Assembly: GCF_011761305.1 (NCBI RefSeq) | Contig: NZ_JAAOZC010000005.1 | Location: forward strand, 124,001-188,000 | Origin: Sphingomonas vulcanisoli | GTDB taxonomy: Bacteria; Pseudomonadota; Alphaproteobacteria; Sphingomonadales; Sphingomonadaceae | Reading direction: 5' to 3' | Length of the DNA: 64,000 nucleotides | In this document: positions 18,048 to 26,010 of the stretch, piece after piece | Layout: each line of letters opens with the position of its first letter | Numbering within the stretch: position 1 is the first letter of the stretch | The notes under the pieces: generated by a model | Database searches by the model: none | What the model was told of the DNA's origin: nothing | What the model saw: only the letters and a program-made list of their open reading frames with translations | Translations under genes and position numbers: made by a program

Positions 18048-18593
18048 TCACTGACCGGTCGGCATTCCCTGGGGCACGCCCTGCGGCATCGCCATGAAAT
18101 CACGCATGGTGATATCGAACACCAGCACCGAATTGGCCGGGATCGGGCCGACTTCGCGATCGCCATAAGCGAGCTGCGGCGGGATCCAGACGCGATACTT
18201 GGAGCCGCGCGGCATCAGCGTCAGCGCCTCGGCGAAGCCGGGGACGACCTGGCCGATCGGCATCGCGACCGGCGCCTTGCTGGCATCGAACGTAGTACCG
18301 TTGAGCAACTTGCCGACATATTCGACCTGCGCGACATCGGAGAGCGTCGGCGTCGGGCCGGTGCCCTTCTTGAGCACTTCATATTCGACGCCGGTTGGGG
18401 TCGTCTTGACCCCGGCATGCTTGCCGTTCGCGGCCAGGAACTGCTCGGGCGGCATCGCGGTCATCACCGCCTTTTGTGAGGCGGCATAGGACCCGCCGAT
18501 CCCCGCGACGATCAGCAGGGCGACACCCGCCCACAGCGCAATGATGCCGCTCTTGCCCACCGGGCGGAGCGGGACGGCGGTGATTTGCGACAT
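18048..18593 (-). CDS. FKBP-type peptidyl-prolyl isomerase, membrane anchored
   Basis: 181 aa. One N-terminal helix (IIALWAGVALLIVAGIGGSY) anchors a periplasmic FKBP domain, with VEYEVLKKGTGPTPT, YVGKLLNGTTFDAS, VVPGFAEALTLMPRGSKYRV and PANSVLVFDITM. It would catalyse proline isomerisation in periplasmic folding. It is located 13 bases downstream of the rpsU stop on the same strand. Confidence 0.92.
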   Translation of the reverse strand: MSQITAVPLRPVGKSGIIALWAGVALLIVAGIGGSYAASQKAVMTAMPPEQFLAANGKHAGVKTTPTGVEYEVLKKGTGPTPTLSDVAQVEYVGKLLNGTTFDASKAPVAMPIGQVVPGFAEALTLMPRGSKYRVWIPPQLAYGDREVGPIPANSVLVFDITMRDFMAMPQGVPQGMPTGQ

Positions 18594-18605
18594 TCGGGGC
18601 TGGTC

Positions 18606-18812
18606 TTACCGGGCCTGATCGCGCTCGACACGCTTGCGCTCCAGCTTACGGGCGCGGCGGACGGCGGCGGCACGCTCGCGCGCCCGCTTCTCCGACGGCT
18701 TCTCGTAATGGCGGCGCAGCTTCATTTCGCGATAAACGCCCTCGCGCTGCAGCTTCTTCTTGAGCGCGCGCAGGGCCTGATCGACATTGTTATCACGAAC
18801 GATGATCTGCAT
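18606..18812 (-). CDS. rpsU: Small ribosomal subunit protein bS21
   Basis: 68 aa starting [20 protein letters not shown], the conserved bS21 N-terminus, followed by the basic [19 protein letters not shown] region. The ATG at 18812 is chosen over an upstream in-frame start because the family begins exactly here. The upstream sequence holds GGAGACAAGAG. Confidence 0.96.
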   Translation of the reverse strand: MQIIVRDNNVDQALRALKKKLQREGVYREMKLRRHYEKPSEKRARERAAAVRRARKLERKRVERDQAR

Positions 18813-18991
18813 AAAACTCTTGTCTCCGGCACGGCCGATGCGTCCATCGGCCGGCAATAAAAAGGCTACGCCACAGGCAGACCTGTGTCGGGAAGCGGCG
18901 CCCCTACCAGCGGGGCAGCGATTCTACAACCCTGCGGGGCCCGAAAAGCTGCGGCTTTCCATAAGCCGGCCGGCTGGCTAGGCACGGCGCC

Positions 18992-19540
18992 GTGACCCGC
19001 TTCACCGTCAACGGCAATCCCGTCCACTATAAGATGGACCCGGCGACGCCCCTGCTATGGGCGCTGCGCGATGCCTCGAATCTCACCGGCACCAAATATG
19101 GTTGCGGGCTGGGGCAGTGCGGCGCCTGCACCGTGCATGTCGATGGCGTTGCCCATCGGTCATGCCAAATCACGATCGGCGCGATCGAGGGAAGCTTCGT
19201 CACCACGATCGAAGGCCTGAGCGACGACCGCAGCCATCCCGTGCAACAGGCGTGGGTGGCCGAGCAGGTGCCGCAATGCGGCTATTGCATGTCCGGCATG
19301 ATCATGGCCGCCGCCGCGCTGCTCGCGCACAAGCCGCGCCCTACCGACGACGAGATCGACGCGGGCATCACCAACCTCTGCCGCTGCGGCACCTACCCGC
19401 GCATCCGCCGGGCCATCCAGCGCGCGGCGGAGATGCAGGCGGGCGGCGATGCGATCACCGCCGCACCGCCGCCCGGCATCAAACCGGCCGATGCCGCCGC
19501 TGCGGTGCCCGCGCTCAGCCCGCCAAAGCCATCGCGATAA
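18992..19540 (+). CDS. [2Fe-2S] subunit of a molybdenum hydroxylase (IorA-like), orphan
   Basis: 182 aa with a GTG start. Both iron-sulfur sites of the xanthine-oxidase small-subunit family are complete: the plant-type ferredoxin site ([15 protein letters not shown], with the last Cys in HRSC) and the helical site (CGYCMSGM and CRCGTYPRI). Such subunits pass electrons from a molybdopterin subunit. No large subunit is adjacent; the next gene is an RcnB-like protein. An extra Ala/Pro-rich tail of about 35 residues is present. No clear Shine-Dalgarno is seen, so the start is uncertain. Confidence 0.85.
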   Translation: MTRFTVNGNPVHYKMDPATPLLWALRDASNLTGTKYGCGLGQCGACTVHVDGVAHRSCQITIGAIEGSFVTTIEGLSDDRSHPVQQAWVAEQVPQCGYCMSGMIMAAAALLAHKPRPTDDEIDAGITNLCRCGTYPRIRRAIQRAAEMQAGGDAITAAPPPGIKPADAAAAVPALSPPKPSR

Positions 19541-19645
19541 GCTTTCGATTGGCTGACTAACAGCTTCAGCGATCCGTCAGTGCGACTCGGGCAGATGAGC
19601 TGCAATGCCGGCGCGTAGGGCCCGGCAAAGTGGAGCCTGGATGCC

Positions 19646-20479
19646 ATGAAGAGTTTCCGTACCGCACTGCTCGCCGCCGCCTTCACGGCCGGCATTCCCG
19701 CCCTCGCTTTTGCGCAGGACGTGCCGCAGGATCAGCGCGAGCATCGCGGCGACCGCGGCGATCGCGGCCCCCGTCCCGATGGCGGCCAGCGGCCCGACCG
19801 CGGCGCACCCGCCGCACCGCCGGCCCCTCAAGCCCCACCCCCGGCCCCGACCGTGCGCAGCCAGGAGGTGCAGCGCCAGCCCGCGCCGCAGCAAGCTGCT
19901 CAGGCCGGCCGCCCTTATGGCCGTTACGCCCCAGGCCAACAGCCGGGCGCCAACCCCGACGTTCGCGGGCAGGCTTATGGTGATCGCCGCGCTTATGACG
20001 ACCGCCGTGGCAACGACGATCGCCGCGGCCCGCCGCCAGGCGCGGGTGACCGCCCCAACGGCTATGCGCCCGGCTGGAACGGCCGCCCGGGTGATGGACG
20101 CCCCGGCGATTATGGCCGGCCCGGCTATGGCCGTCCCGATGGTGGCTATCAGCGATCGCAGGGCAATTGGCGAGGCGCCGATTGGCGGCAGGATCGCCGG
20201 TATGACTGGCGCGGCTACCGCGATCAGAACCGCAGCCTGTTTCGCGGGCCCCGCTATGTCGCGCCGCGCGGCTGGGCCTATGGCTATCGCCGCTTCGATA
20301 TCGGCTTCCGCCTGCCGCCCTTCCTGTTCGGCTCGCAATATTGGATCGCCGATCCCTGGGCCTATCGCCTGCCGCCCGTCGACGGCCCCTATCGCTGGGT
20401 CCGCTACTATAACGACGTGCTGCTGATCGATCTGCGCAGCGGCGCGGTGGTCGACGAAATCCCCGACTTCTTCTGGTGA
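19646..20479 (+). CDS. RcnB family periplasmic protein
   Basis: 277 aa. A signal peptide (residues 1-23, ending LAFAQ) precedes a long low-complexity region rich in Arg, Asp, Gly and Pro (about residues 30-185). The C-terminal RcnB-type domain then carries a Tyr/Arg-rich YGYRRFDIG segment, WVRYYNDVLLIDLRSGAVV and the typical ending. E. coli RcnB takes part in nickel/cobalt homeostasis, but alphaproteobacterial members are diverse and a metal role here is unproven. A clear terminator follows. Confidence 0.82.
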   Translation: MKSFRTALLAAAFTAGIPALAFAQDVPQDQREHRGDRGDRGPRPDGGQRPDRGAPAAPPAPQAPPPAPTVRSQEVQRQPAPQQAAQAGRPYGRYAPGQQPGANPDVRGQAYGDRRAYDDRRGNDDRRGPPPGAGDRPNGYAPGWNGRPGDGRPGDYGRPGYGRPDGGYQRSQGNWRGADWRQDRRYDWRGYRDQNRSLFRGPRYVAPRGWAYGYRRFDIGFRLPPFLFGSQYWIADPWAYRLPPVDGPYRWVRYYNDVLLIDLRSGAVVDEIPDFFW

Positions 20480-20565
20480 GGAGGCGGGGGCCCGGCGGCC
20501 TACCCCCCAGCCGGCCGCCGGGCGCAGCAGTTTACGAGGTGTACGTAGCGTAACGTACCAGGCGG

Positions 20566-20595
20566 CCCGGGCGAGCAATCGTCCGGGTCGTTTTT
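20566..20595 (+). terminator. Rho-independent terminator after the RcnB-like gene
   Basis: Nine-base-pair stem (CCCGGGCGA / TCGTCCGGG, one G-U pair) capped by a GNRA-type GCAA tetraloop, then TCG and five T residues. A weaker hairpin (GTACGT...ACGTAC, 20541-20558) lies just upstream. Confidence 0.85.
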
Positions 20596-20607
20596 GCTTC
20601 GAAAACT

Positions 20608-21282
20608 CTAGCCGAGACGGCCGAAGGGCAGGAGCTTCTTTGCCAGCGCGGACGCGGCTTTGCCATCGCCGGCGCGCAGCGGCACCAGCATCAGTTCGGC
20701 ATCATGCTTGGCGATACGATCGAGAGCGGTGGGAGTCGGCGCCGCGGCAGCGGCCTGCGCGAGCGCCAGCGATGCGGCCACAGCGTCGCGATCGAGACGG
20801 ATGCGCATCATCGCCGCCATGCCCTTGAAGAAAGCGCGATTGCCGCCGTAGCTGACCGCCTTGCCGATCCCATCGAGGCCGAGATCCTTGTTGCAACCGA
20901 GCACCGTCGTCGCAAGGAAGCCCGCCGCGACGCAATCGAGGTGCCAGCCGCCGATCGCGAGCTGAAATTCGGGATCGCGCGGATTGGAGGCGACCAGGCT
21001 TTCGAACATCTTGCGCGAGCTTTTGGCATCGGCGGGCTTCTTGGTGAGCGTCGCGCGATAGCCGATGCTCATCGCATTCTGGAGCAGACCCTCGTGATCA
21101 TTGGGCCGCGTGGCGAGGATCGCCTGCGATTGATCGACCGCCTGCGTAACCAGCGCCAATGCCTGCCTTTTATCGGTGGCCTGGAACGCGGCTTGGGTCA
21201 GCAGGTCGCGGGGCGTTACCGCCTGCACGGGTGACATGATCGCAGCGGCGGCGATCACGCACACCAGAGGCTCGAAACGCAT
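20608..21282 (-). CDS. Exported TPR-like protein of unknown function
   Basis: 224 aa from the ATG at 21282, which follows a strong AAGGAG six bases upstream; the longer reading frame lacks support. A signal peptide (MRFEPLVCVIAAAAIMSPVQA) is followed by an all-helical repeat-like region (ALVTQAVDQSQAILATRPND; FESLVASNPRDPEFQLAIGG). This resembles tetratricopeptide motifs without a clean match. No function can be assigned. It is convergent with the RcnB-like gene and divergent from a small lipoprotein gene. Confidence 0.75.
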   Translation of the reverse strand: MRFEPLVCVIAAAAIMSPVQAVTPRDLLTQAAFQATDKRQALALVTQAVDQSQAILATRPNDHEGLLQNAMSIGYRATLTKKPADAKSSRKMFESLVASNPRDPEFQLAIGGWHLDCVAAGFLATTVLGCNKDLGLDGIGKAVSYGGNRAFFKGMAAMMRIRLDRDAVAASLALAQAAAAAPTPTALDRIAKHDAELMLVPLRAGDGKAASALAKKLLPFGRLG

Positions 21283-21389
21283 ATATTCTCCTTGTTCGGA
21301 AGACCAAAGCACCGGGCGGCGGAATCGATCCATTTCGGCGCGTGCCCGGATAGTGCGCGATCGTCCACACTCGGCTATCAGCGGCGGCG

Positions 21390-21890
21390 ATGACCCGTCT
21401 TGGCCTTCTCCCGATGCTCGCGCTCCTGGCGCTGAGCGGCTGTATCGGCGGCACGATCGAAGCGCCCAGCCTCGCCCAGCGCGATTATGAAAAGCAGCCG
21501 GTGCCGTTGCCCGATGCGGCGAGCGAGCCGGCATCGACGCTCGATCCCGCGCTGGCGGCCAAGCTCAAGGCCCTGCTCGATCAGGCGCTGGCGGCGCATG
21601 CGGCTTTCACGGCTGCGCAGGCTAAAACGACCGCAGCGATCGACCGCGCCGCCAACACCGCGCCGGTCAGCGAGACCTGGACCGCGGCCCAGCAGGACTT
21701 GAGCGCGCTGGATACCGGCCGCGGGCCGCTGCAGGGAATCGAGGCCGACGTCGATGCGCTCCGCACCGATCCCGCCAATGCAACTCCCGCCAACCGCACT
21801 GCGATCGATGCGGCGGCGGCACAGGTGCAGGCGCTGGAGGATCAGGAGACCGCCGCGATCGCGGCTTTGGGGACGAAGCTAAAATCATAA
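21390..21890 (+). CDS. Small outer-envelope lipoprotein, helical, unknown function
   Basis: 166 aa. The N-terminus is a lipoprotein signal with the lipobox LSGC (lipidated Cys near residue 18). The rest is Ala-rich, probably helical (ALAAKLKALLDQALAAHAAF; AAQVQALEDQETAAIAALG), with no recognised domain. It is divergent from the TPR-like exported protein and convergent with hemB. Codon use matches neighbours. Confidence 0.7.
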   Translation: MTRLGLLPMLALLALSGCIGGTIEAPSLAQRDYEKQPVPLPDAASEPASTLDPALAAKLKALLDQALAAHAAFTAAQAKTTAAIDRAANTAPVSETWTAAQQDLSALDTGRGPLQGIEADVDALRTDPANATPANRTAIDAAAAQVQALEDQETAAIAALGTKLKS

Positions 21891-21899
21891 ACCCAAACA

Positions 21900-21984
21900 C
21901 CGTTCGTGCTGAGCTTGTCGAAGCATCGTTCTATTTATCGTTCGATCAAGAAGAACAGCCCTTCGACAGGCTCAGGGCAAACGG
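21900..21984. repeat. Palindromic repeat family C, copy 1
   Basis: Begins CCGTTCGTGCTGAGCTTGTC and ends with the inverted CCCTTCGACAGGCTCAGGGC plus AAACGG. The arms pair over about 25 bases around a variable centre. It lies between the convergent lipoprotein gene and hemB. Copies are at 30954 and 58831. Confidence 0.85.
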
Positions 21985-21995
21985 AGAAGGGCGAC

Positions 21996-22991
21996 CTAAC
22001 CCTCCATCAGCCGCGCCGCATGCAGCGCATGGTAGGTCAGCACACCCGAACAGCCCGCGCGGCGGAATGCCATCAGCGTTTCCAGCACCATCGCATCGCG
22101 ATCGGCGGCGCCCGCCGCGACCGCCGCCTCGATCATCGCATATTCTCCCGACACGGCATAAGCGAACACCGGCACCTCGAACCGCTCCTTCACGCGGCGG
22201 ATGATGTCGAGATAGGGCAGGCCGGGCTTGACCATCACCGTGTCCGCGCCCTCGGCGAGGTCCATCGCGACTTCGCGCAGCGCCTCCTCGCTGTTCGCGG
22301 GGTCCATCTGATAGCCGCGCTTGTCGCCCTTCAGCAGGCCGCGCGTGCTCACCGCATCGCGGAACGGGCCGTAGAAGGCCGAGGCATATTTGGCGGCGTA
22401 AGCCATGATCTGGACGTCGTGGAACCCTTCGCCCTCCAGGCGCGCACGAATCGCGCCGACGCGCCCGTCCATCATGTCCGAGGGTGCGATGATGCTGCTG
22501 CCCGCGCGCGCCTGGACCAGCGCCTGTTCGACCAGCACCGCCAGCGTCTCGTCATTGCGCACGCGGCCTTGATCATCGACGATGCCGTCATGGCCGTGCG
22601 CGGTGTACGGATCGAGCGCGACATCGGTGAGGATGCCGATCTCCGGCACCGCATCGCGGACCGCCGCAATCGCGCGGCACATCAGATTATCCGGATTGAG
22701 CGCCTCTTCGCCGCGTTCCGAGCGCAGATGCGATGGCGTATTGGGGAAGAGCGCGATGCAGGGGATGCCCAGCGCCGCCGCTTCCCTGGCCCGCGCGGCG
22801 ATGCCATCAACCGACCAGCGCGACACGCCGGGCAGCGCGGCGATCGGCTCCTCGACCCCCTTCCCTTCGGCAATGAACAGGGGCCAGATCAGGTTGGCGG
22901 GGGTTATGACATGTTCGGCGACCATCGCCCGGCTCCATGGCGCGGAGCGCGTGCGGCGGAGGCGGAGCGCGGGATAGGATGCGTGGCTCAT
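21996..22991 (-). CDS. hemB: Delta-aminolevulinic acid dehydratase (porphobilinogen synthase)
   Basis: 331 aa. It condenses two aminolevulinate molecules in heme synthesis. Schiff-base lysines are in GLLKGDKRGYQMD and VMVKPGLPYLD. The metal loop reads LTDVALDPYTAHGHDG: aspartates and alanine replace the cysteines of zinc-dependent enzymes, the magnesium-type form usual in alphaproteobacteria. Monocistronic-looking. Confidence 0.96.
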   Translation of the reverse strand: MSHASYPALRLRRTRSAPWSRAMVAEHVITPANLIWPLFIAEGKGVEEPIAALPGVSRWSVDGIAARAREAAALGIPCIALFPNTPSHLRSERGEEALNPDNLMCRAIAAVRDAVPEIGILTDVALDPYTAHGHDGIVDDQGRVRNDETLAVLVEQALVQARAGSSIIAPSDMMDGRVGAIRARLEGEGFHDVQIMAYAAKYASAFYGPFRDAVSTRGLLKGDKRGYQMDPANSEEALREVAMDLAEGADTVMVKPGLPYLDIIRRVKERFEVPVFAYAVSGEYAMIEAAVAAGAADRDAMVLETLMAFRRAGCSGVLTYHALHAARLMEG

Positions 22992-23141
22992 CCCTGCTCT
23001 GTAGCGGTTCGATCGCCTGCGGTGAACCGCCCGATGAGGAAGGCGGCGAGGGCTTGATTGCGGCGCAGCATTAACGCATCGTCAGCCATGTTCCGGGATA
23101 CCCGGGCGTTCACTAGGCAACCGACGATCCGGGGGGATCCT

Positions 23142-23336
23142 ATGCTTCAGTTCGCCGCGCTCTTCTATGGTATGATGGCCAGCTTCGTCCTTTCCAGCGC
23201 CACGCGCAACAAGAGGGAGGCGGTCGCTAATCCGCCGATCCTCACCATCTTCGCCTGGGGGCTGCTGTCGTTCTCGGCGGCGACGGCGGTGCTGTTGCTG
23301 GGTTATATCGGGATGAAAGCGGCGGGCATCGCCTGA
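23142..23336 (+). CDS. 64-aa membrane protein of unknown function
   Basis: ATG at 23142 with a G-run (GGGGGGAT) just upstream. Two hydrophobic helices (about residues 3-18 and 33-57) are joined by a basic loop (RNKREAVANPP). No family is recognised. It sits 11 bases before an epimerase-like gene on the same strand and may be co-transcribed with it. Confidence 0.6.
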   Translation: MLQFAALFYGMMASFVLSSATRNKREAVANPPILTIFAWGLLSFSAATAVLLLGYIGMKAAGIA

Positions 23337-23347
23337 CGCCCCTGCCG

Positions 23348-24157
23348 GTGCGCCTGCTGCTGTTCGGGCCCGGCTATACCGGCACGCGAATCGCCGCCGC
23401 CTTCGCGACCGATGGCGCCGCGGTCACCACGATCGGGCGCAATGAGGATGCCAGCGCGCTGATCGGCGCGGCGACACACATCCTCTCCACCGTTCCGCCC
23501 GGCGAGGCGGGCGATCCGATTCTCAATCTTTACGGCCCTGCACTGGCAGAGGCTTCGGCGTGGAAAGGCTATCTTTCCTCCACCGGCGTCTATGGCGATT
23601 GCGGCGGCGCCTGGGTAGACGAAAGCGCGCCTGTTCAGGGCCGACGGTCCCCGCGCAACGCGGCGGACGCGGCGTGGAACGCGATAGGCGCCTGCGTCTT
23701 CCGCCTGCCGGGTATCTATGGCCCCGGCCGATCGATCCTCGACCGGATCGCGGCAGGCGCGGCGCACCGCATCGATCTCCCTGGCCAGGTGTTCAGCCGT
23801 ATTCACGTCGAGGATATCGTCAGCGCGGTGCAGCTGGCAGCGCGTGCCGGATCCCATGCGACCTTCAACCTCGGCGACGATGCGCCCGCGCCGCAGAATG
23901 CGCTGGTGGAACTTGGCTGCGCGCTGCTCGGCAGGCCGCTACCGCCGCTGCAGGGCCTGCAAGAGGCCGCGCTTTCTCCCGCAGCACGGGCTTTCTATGC
24001 CGAGAACCGCCGCATCGCCAACGTCAAAGCCAAGCGGCTGCTCGGCTGGCGGCCGCGCTATCCCGATTATCGCGCGGGGCTGCGCGCCCTCATCGCCACC
24101 ACCAGCCCGGCGATCACCAGCACCCCTCCCAACACGGCCTCTACCGACCAGCGATAA
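23348..24157 (+). CDS. NAD(P)-dependent epimerase/SDR-like protein (YeeZ-like)
   Basis: 269 aa, GTG start. N-terminal Rossmann motif (LLLFGPGYTGTRIAAAF, residues 3-19) and a central YLSSTGVYGDCGGAWVDE segment correspond to the extended SDR family. R-x-PGIYGPGRS follows. The substrate is unknown. The last 91 bases overlap the end of the convergent transporter gene, an unusually long tail-to-tail overlap. The protein could instead end in a shorter form only if a frameshift were present, which I do not see. Confidence 0.8.
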   Translation: MRLLLFGPGYTGTRIAAAFATDGAAVTTIGRNEDASALIGAATHILSTVPPGEAGDPILNLYGPALAEASAWKGYLSSTGVYGDCGGAWVDESAPVQGRRSPRNAADAAWNAIGACVFRLPGIYGPGRSILDRIAAGAAHRIDLPGQVFSRIHVEDIVSAVQLAARAGSHATFNLGDDAPAPQNALVELGCALLGRPLPPLQGLQEAALSPAARAFYAENRRIANVKAKRLLGWRPRYPDYRAGLRALIATTSPAITSTPPNTASTDQR

Positions 24158-24987
24158 TGTTCAAAGATGGTTGAAAGCACCATCGCCAGCACCGGCGTCA
24201 GCACGTTGACATAGCCGCCGCGCGCCGGGCCGATCAGCCGTATCATGTTGAAATAGAGCGTGAACGCTAGCGCCGAAGCCAGCACGCCGAGATATAGGAC
24301 GCCGCCGAGGTAGATCGGCGTGAGCAGGATGCGCGGCGGCCCGAAGGTGGCATAGGCGACCAGGGCGTTGGCCAGCGCCCCCCATGTCATTCCCCACGCC
24401 AGCATCGCCGGCATCGGAATCGCGCGCATCCGCTCGGTCGATTGCATGACGTTGGAAATCGACGCGAACAGCAGCGCCAGCAGCACGAAGCCGACACCCA
24501 GCGCGGTCTCGTGCGGCGAGTGCGGCGACGCGCGCAGCTCATGCTCGAACAACAGCCCGATCCCGGCCATCGCCACCGCCGATCCCGCCAGGAAAGGCCG
24601 CGACAGAGGCTGACCGAGGAAGAGACGGCCGAGCAGCGCATTGTAGACCAGCAGAAGCGCGAACACGACCGCGACGATCCCGGAGGTAACGTGCGCCTCC
24701 GCCCGATAGACGAAATTGAAGTTGAGGCAGAAAATGCAGATGCCCATCACCGTGAGCAGCCCATGCTGGCGCAGGGTGAGCCGCAGGCTGGTACGCGTGA
24801 ACAGCGCGACGATAAACATCGTGATCGCGGCGGTCAGGAAGCGGTAGCACACCGACCAGCTGACCGGCACCTCACCGAGCTGGCCCCTGATGACCAGCCA
24901 GGTCGATCCCCACAGCAAGGTGACGATCGCGAACGGAAGCGCGACGCGGCCTTTCGCCGCATCGCTGAGCGGGGGGACGAAGCTCAC
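24067..24987 (-). CDS. EamA/DMT family permease
   Basis: 306 aa, GTG start overlapping the ltaE stop (GTGA). Ten hydrophobic segments in two EamA repeats; the first opens with IVTLLWGSTWLVIRGQLGEVP. Drug/metabolite transporters of this family export amino acids and other small metabolites. Coupling to threonine aldolase suggests an amino-acid-related substrate, but that is inference. Confidence 0.9.
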   Translation of the reverse strand: MSFVPPLSDAAKGRVALPFAIVTLLWGSTWLVIRGQLGEVPVSWSVCYRFLTAAITMFIVALFTRTSLRLTLRQHGLLTVMGICIFCLNFNFVYRAEAHVTSGIVAVVFALLLVYNALLGRLFLGQPLSRPFLAGSAVAMAGIGLLFEHELRASPHSPHETALGVGFVLLALLFASISNVMQSTERMRAIPMPAMLAWGMTWGALANALVAYATFGPPRILLTPIYLGGVLYLGVLASALAFTLYFNMIRLIGPARGGYVNVLTPVLAMVLSTIFEHYRWSVEAVLGGVLVIAGLVVAMRARSPAR

Positions 24988-25979
24988 AAGGCGGTGATGG
25001 CGGCGGCGAGCGCCGCCACCTCATCCTCCGGGCTCGCCCAATGCGTGACGAGGCGGATCTCGCCATCGGCCCAATCGTAGAAATCGAAGCCCCGCGCGCG
25101 TAGCGCGGCGGCCTCGGCGGGCGTCGAGCGCAGGAACAGTTCATTGGCCTGCACGGGGTGGAGCAGCCGGTCGCCCGCCGCTTCCGCCAATGTCGCGGCG
25201 CGCGCATTGGCGGCGCGGGCGGTGTCCAGCCAGAGATCGCCGTCCAGCATCGCGTGGAGTTGCGCGGCCAGATAGCGGCCCTTGGAGAGCAGGTGCCCGG
25301 CTCGCTTGCGGCGGCGTTTGGTGTCCTCGGCCAGCGCGAGATCGAAAAAGATCAGCGCCTCGGCCGACAGGCCGCCATTCTTGACGAAGCCGAAGCTGAG
25401 CACATCGACGTGCGGCACCAATTCGGCGGGTGTGCAGCCGAGGTGGACGATCGCGTTAGCGAAGCGCGCGCCATCCATATGAAAGCCCCAGCCCCGCGCC
25501 TTGGCGAGCGCGCCCAGCGCCGCGACCTCGGCGGGCGTGTAGACGCAGCCATATTCGGTGGCGTTGGTGATCGAGAGCGCGCGCGGCTGGACGCGGTGAA
25601 CATCATTGGCAATCGCATCGGCCACCGCCGCTACGCTCTCCGGCGTCAGCTTCGCGCCCGCACCCTCGGCAGGCATCAACTTGGCGCCGTGGGTGTAAAA
25701 TTCGGGCGCGCCGCATTCGTCGTTCTGGATATGCGCGTCGCGGTGGCAGATCACGCCGCCAAAGGGCGGGCACAGCGCCGCCAGCGCCAGCGCATTTGCC
25801 GCCGTGCCCGTCGGCACCCACAACGCCGCAACCTCGCGCCCGAACAGAGCGGATAATCGCGCGTCGAGGCCCTTGCTCAGCGCATCGCCGTCATAAGCGG
25901 TATCGACCACATCCGCCTTGGCCATCGCGGCGAAAACCGCGGGGTGAACGGGGGCGGCGTTATCGGAAAAGAAGCGCAT
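24984..25979 (-). CDS. ltaE: Low-specificity L-threonine aldolase
   Basis: 331 aa from the ATG at 25979 (MRFFSDNAAPVHPAV); a longer reading frame upstream is the comEC region in another frame. PLP enzyme splitting threonine to glycine and acetaldehyde. The PLP lysine is in DVLSFGFVKNGG. The substrate-site stretches FHMDGARFANA and TNATEYGCVYTP are clear. Its stop overlaps the downstream permease start. Confidence 0.93.
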   Translation of the reverse strand: MRFFSDNAAPVHPAVFAAMAKADVVDTAYDGDALSKGLDARLSALFGREVAALWVPTGTAANALALAALCPPFGGVICHRDAHIQNDECGAPEFYTHGAKLMPAEGAGAKLTPESVAAVADAIANDVHRVQPRALSITNATEYGCVYTPAEVAALGALAKARGWGFHMDGARFANAIVHLGCTPAELVPHVDVLSFGFVKNGGLSAEALIFFDLALAEDTKRRRKRAGHLLSKGRYLAAQLHAMLDGDLWLDTARAANARAATLAEAAGDRLLHPVQANELFLRSTPAEAAALRARGFDFYDWADGEIRLVTHWASPEDEVAALAAAITAL

Positions 25980-26010
25980 ATCCGCCGATTGTCGGTCGCC
26001 ATGCCCCAAG

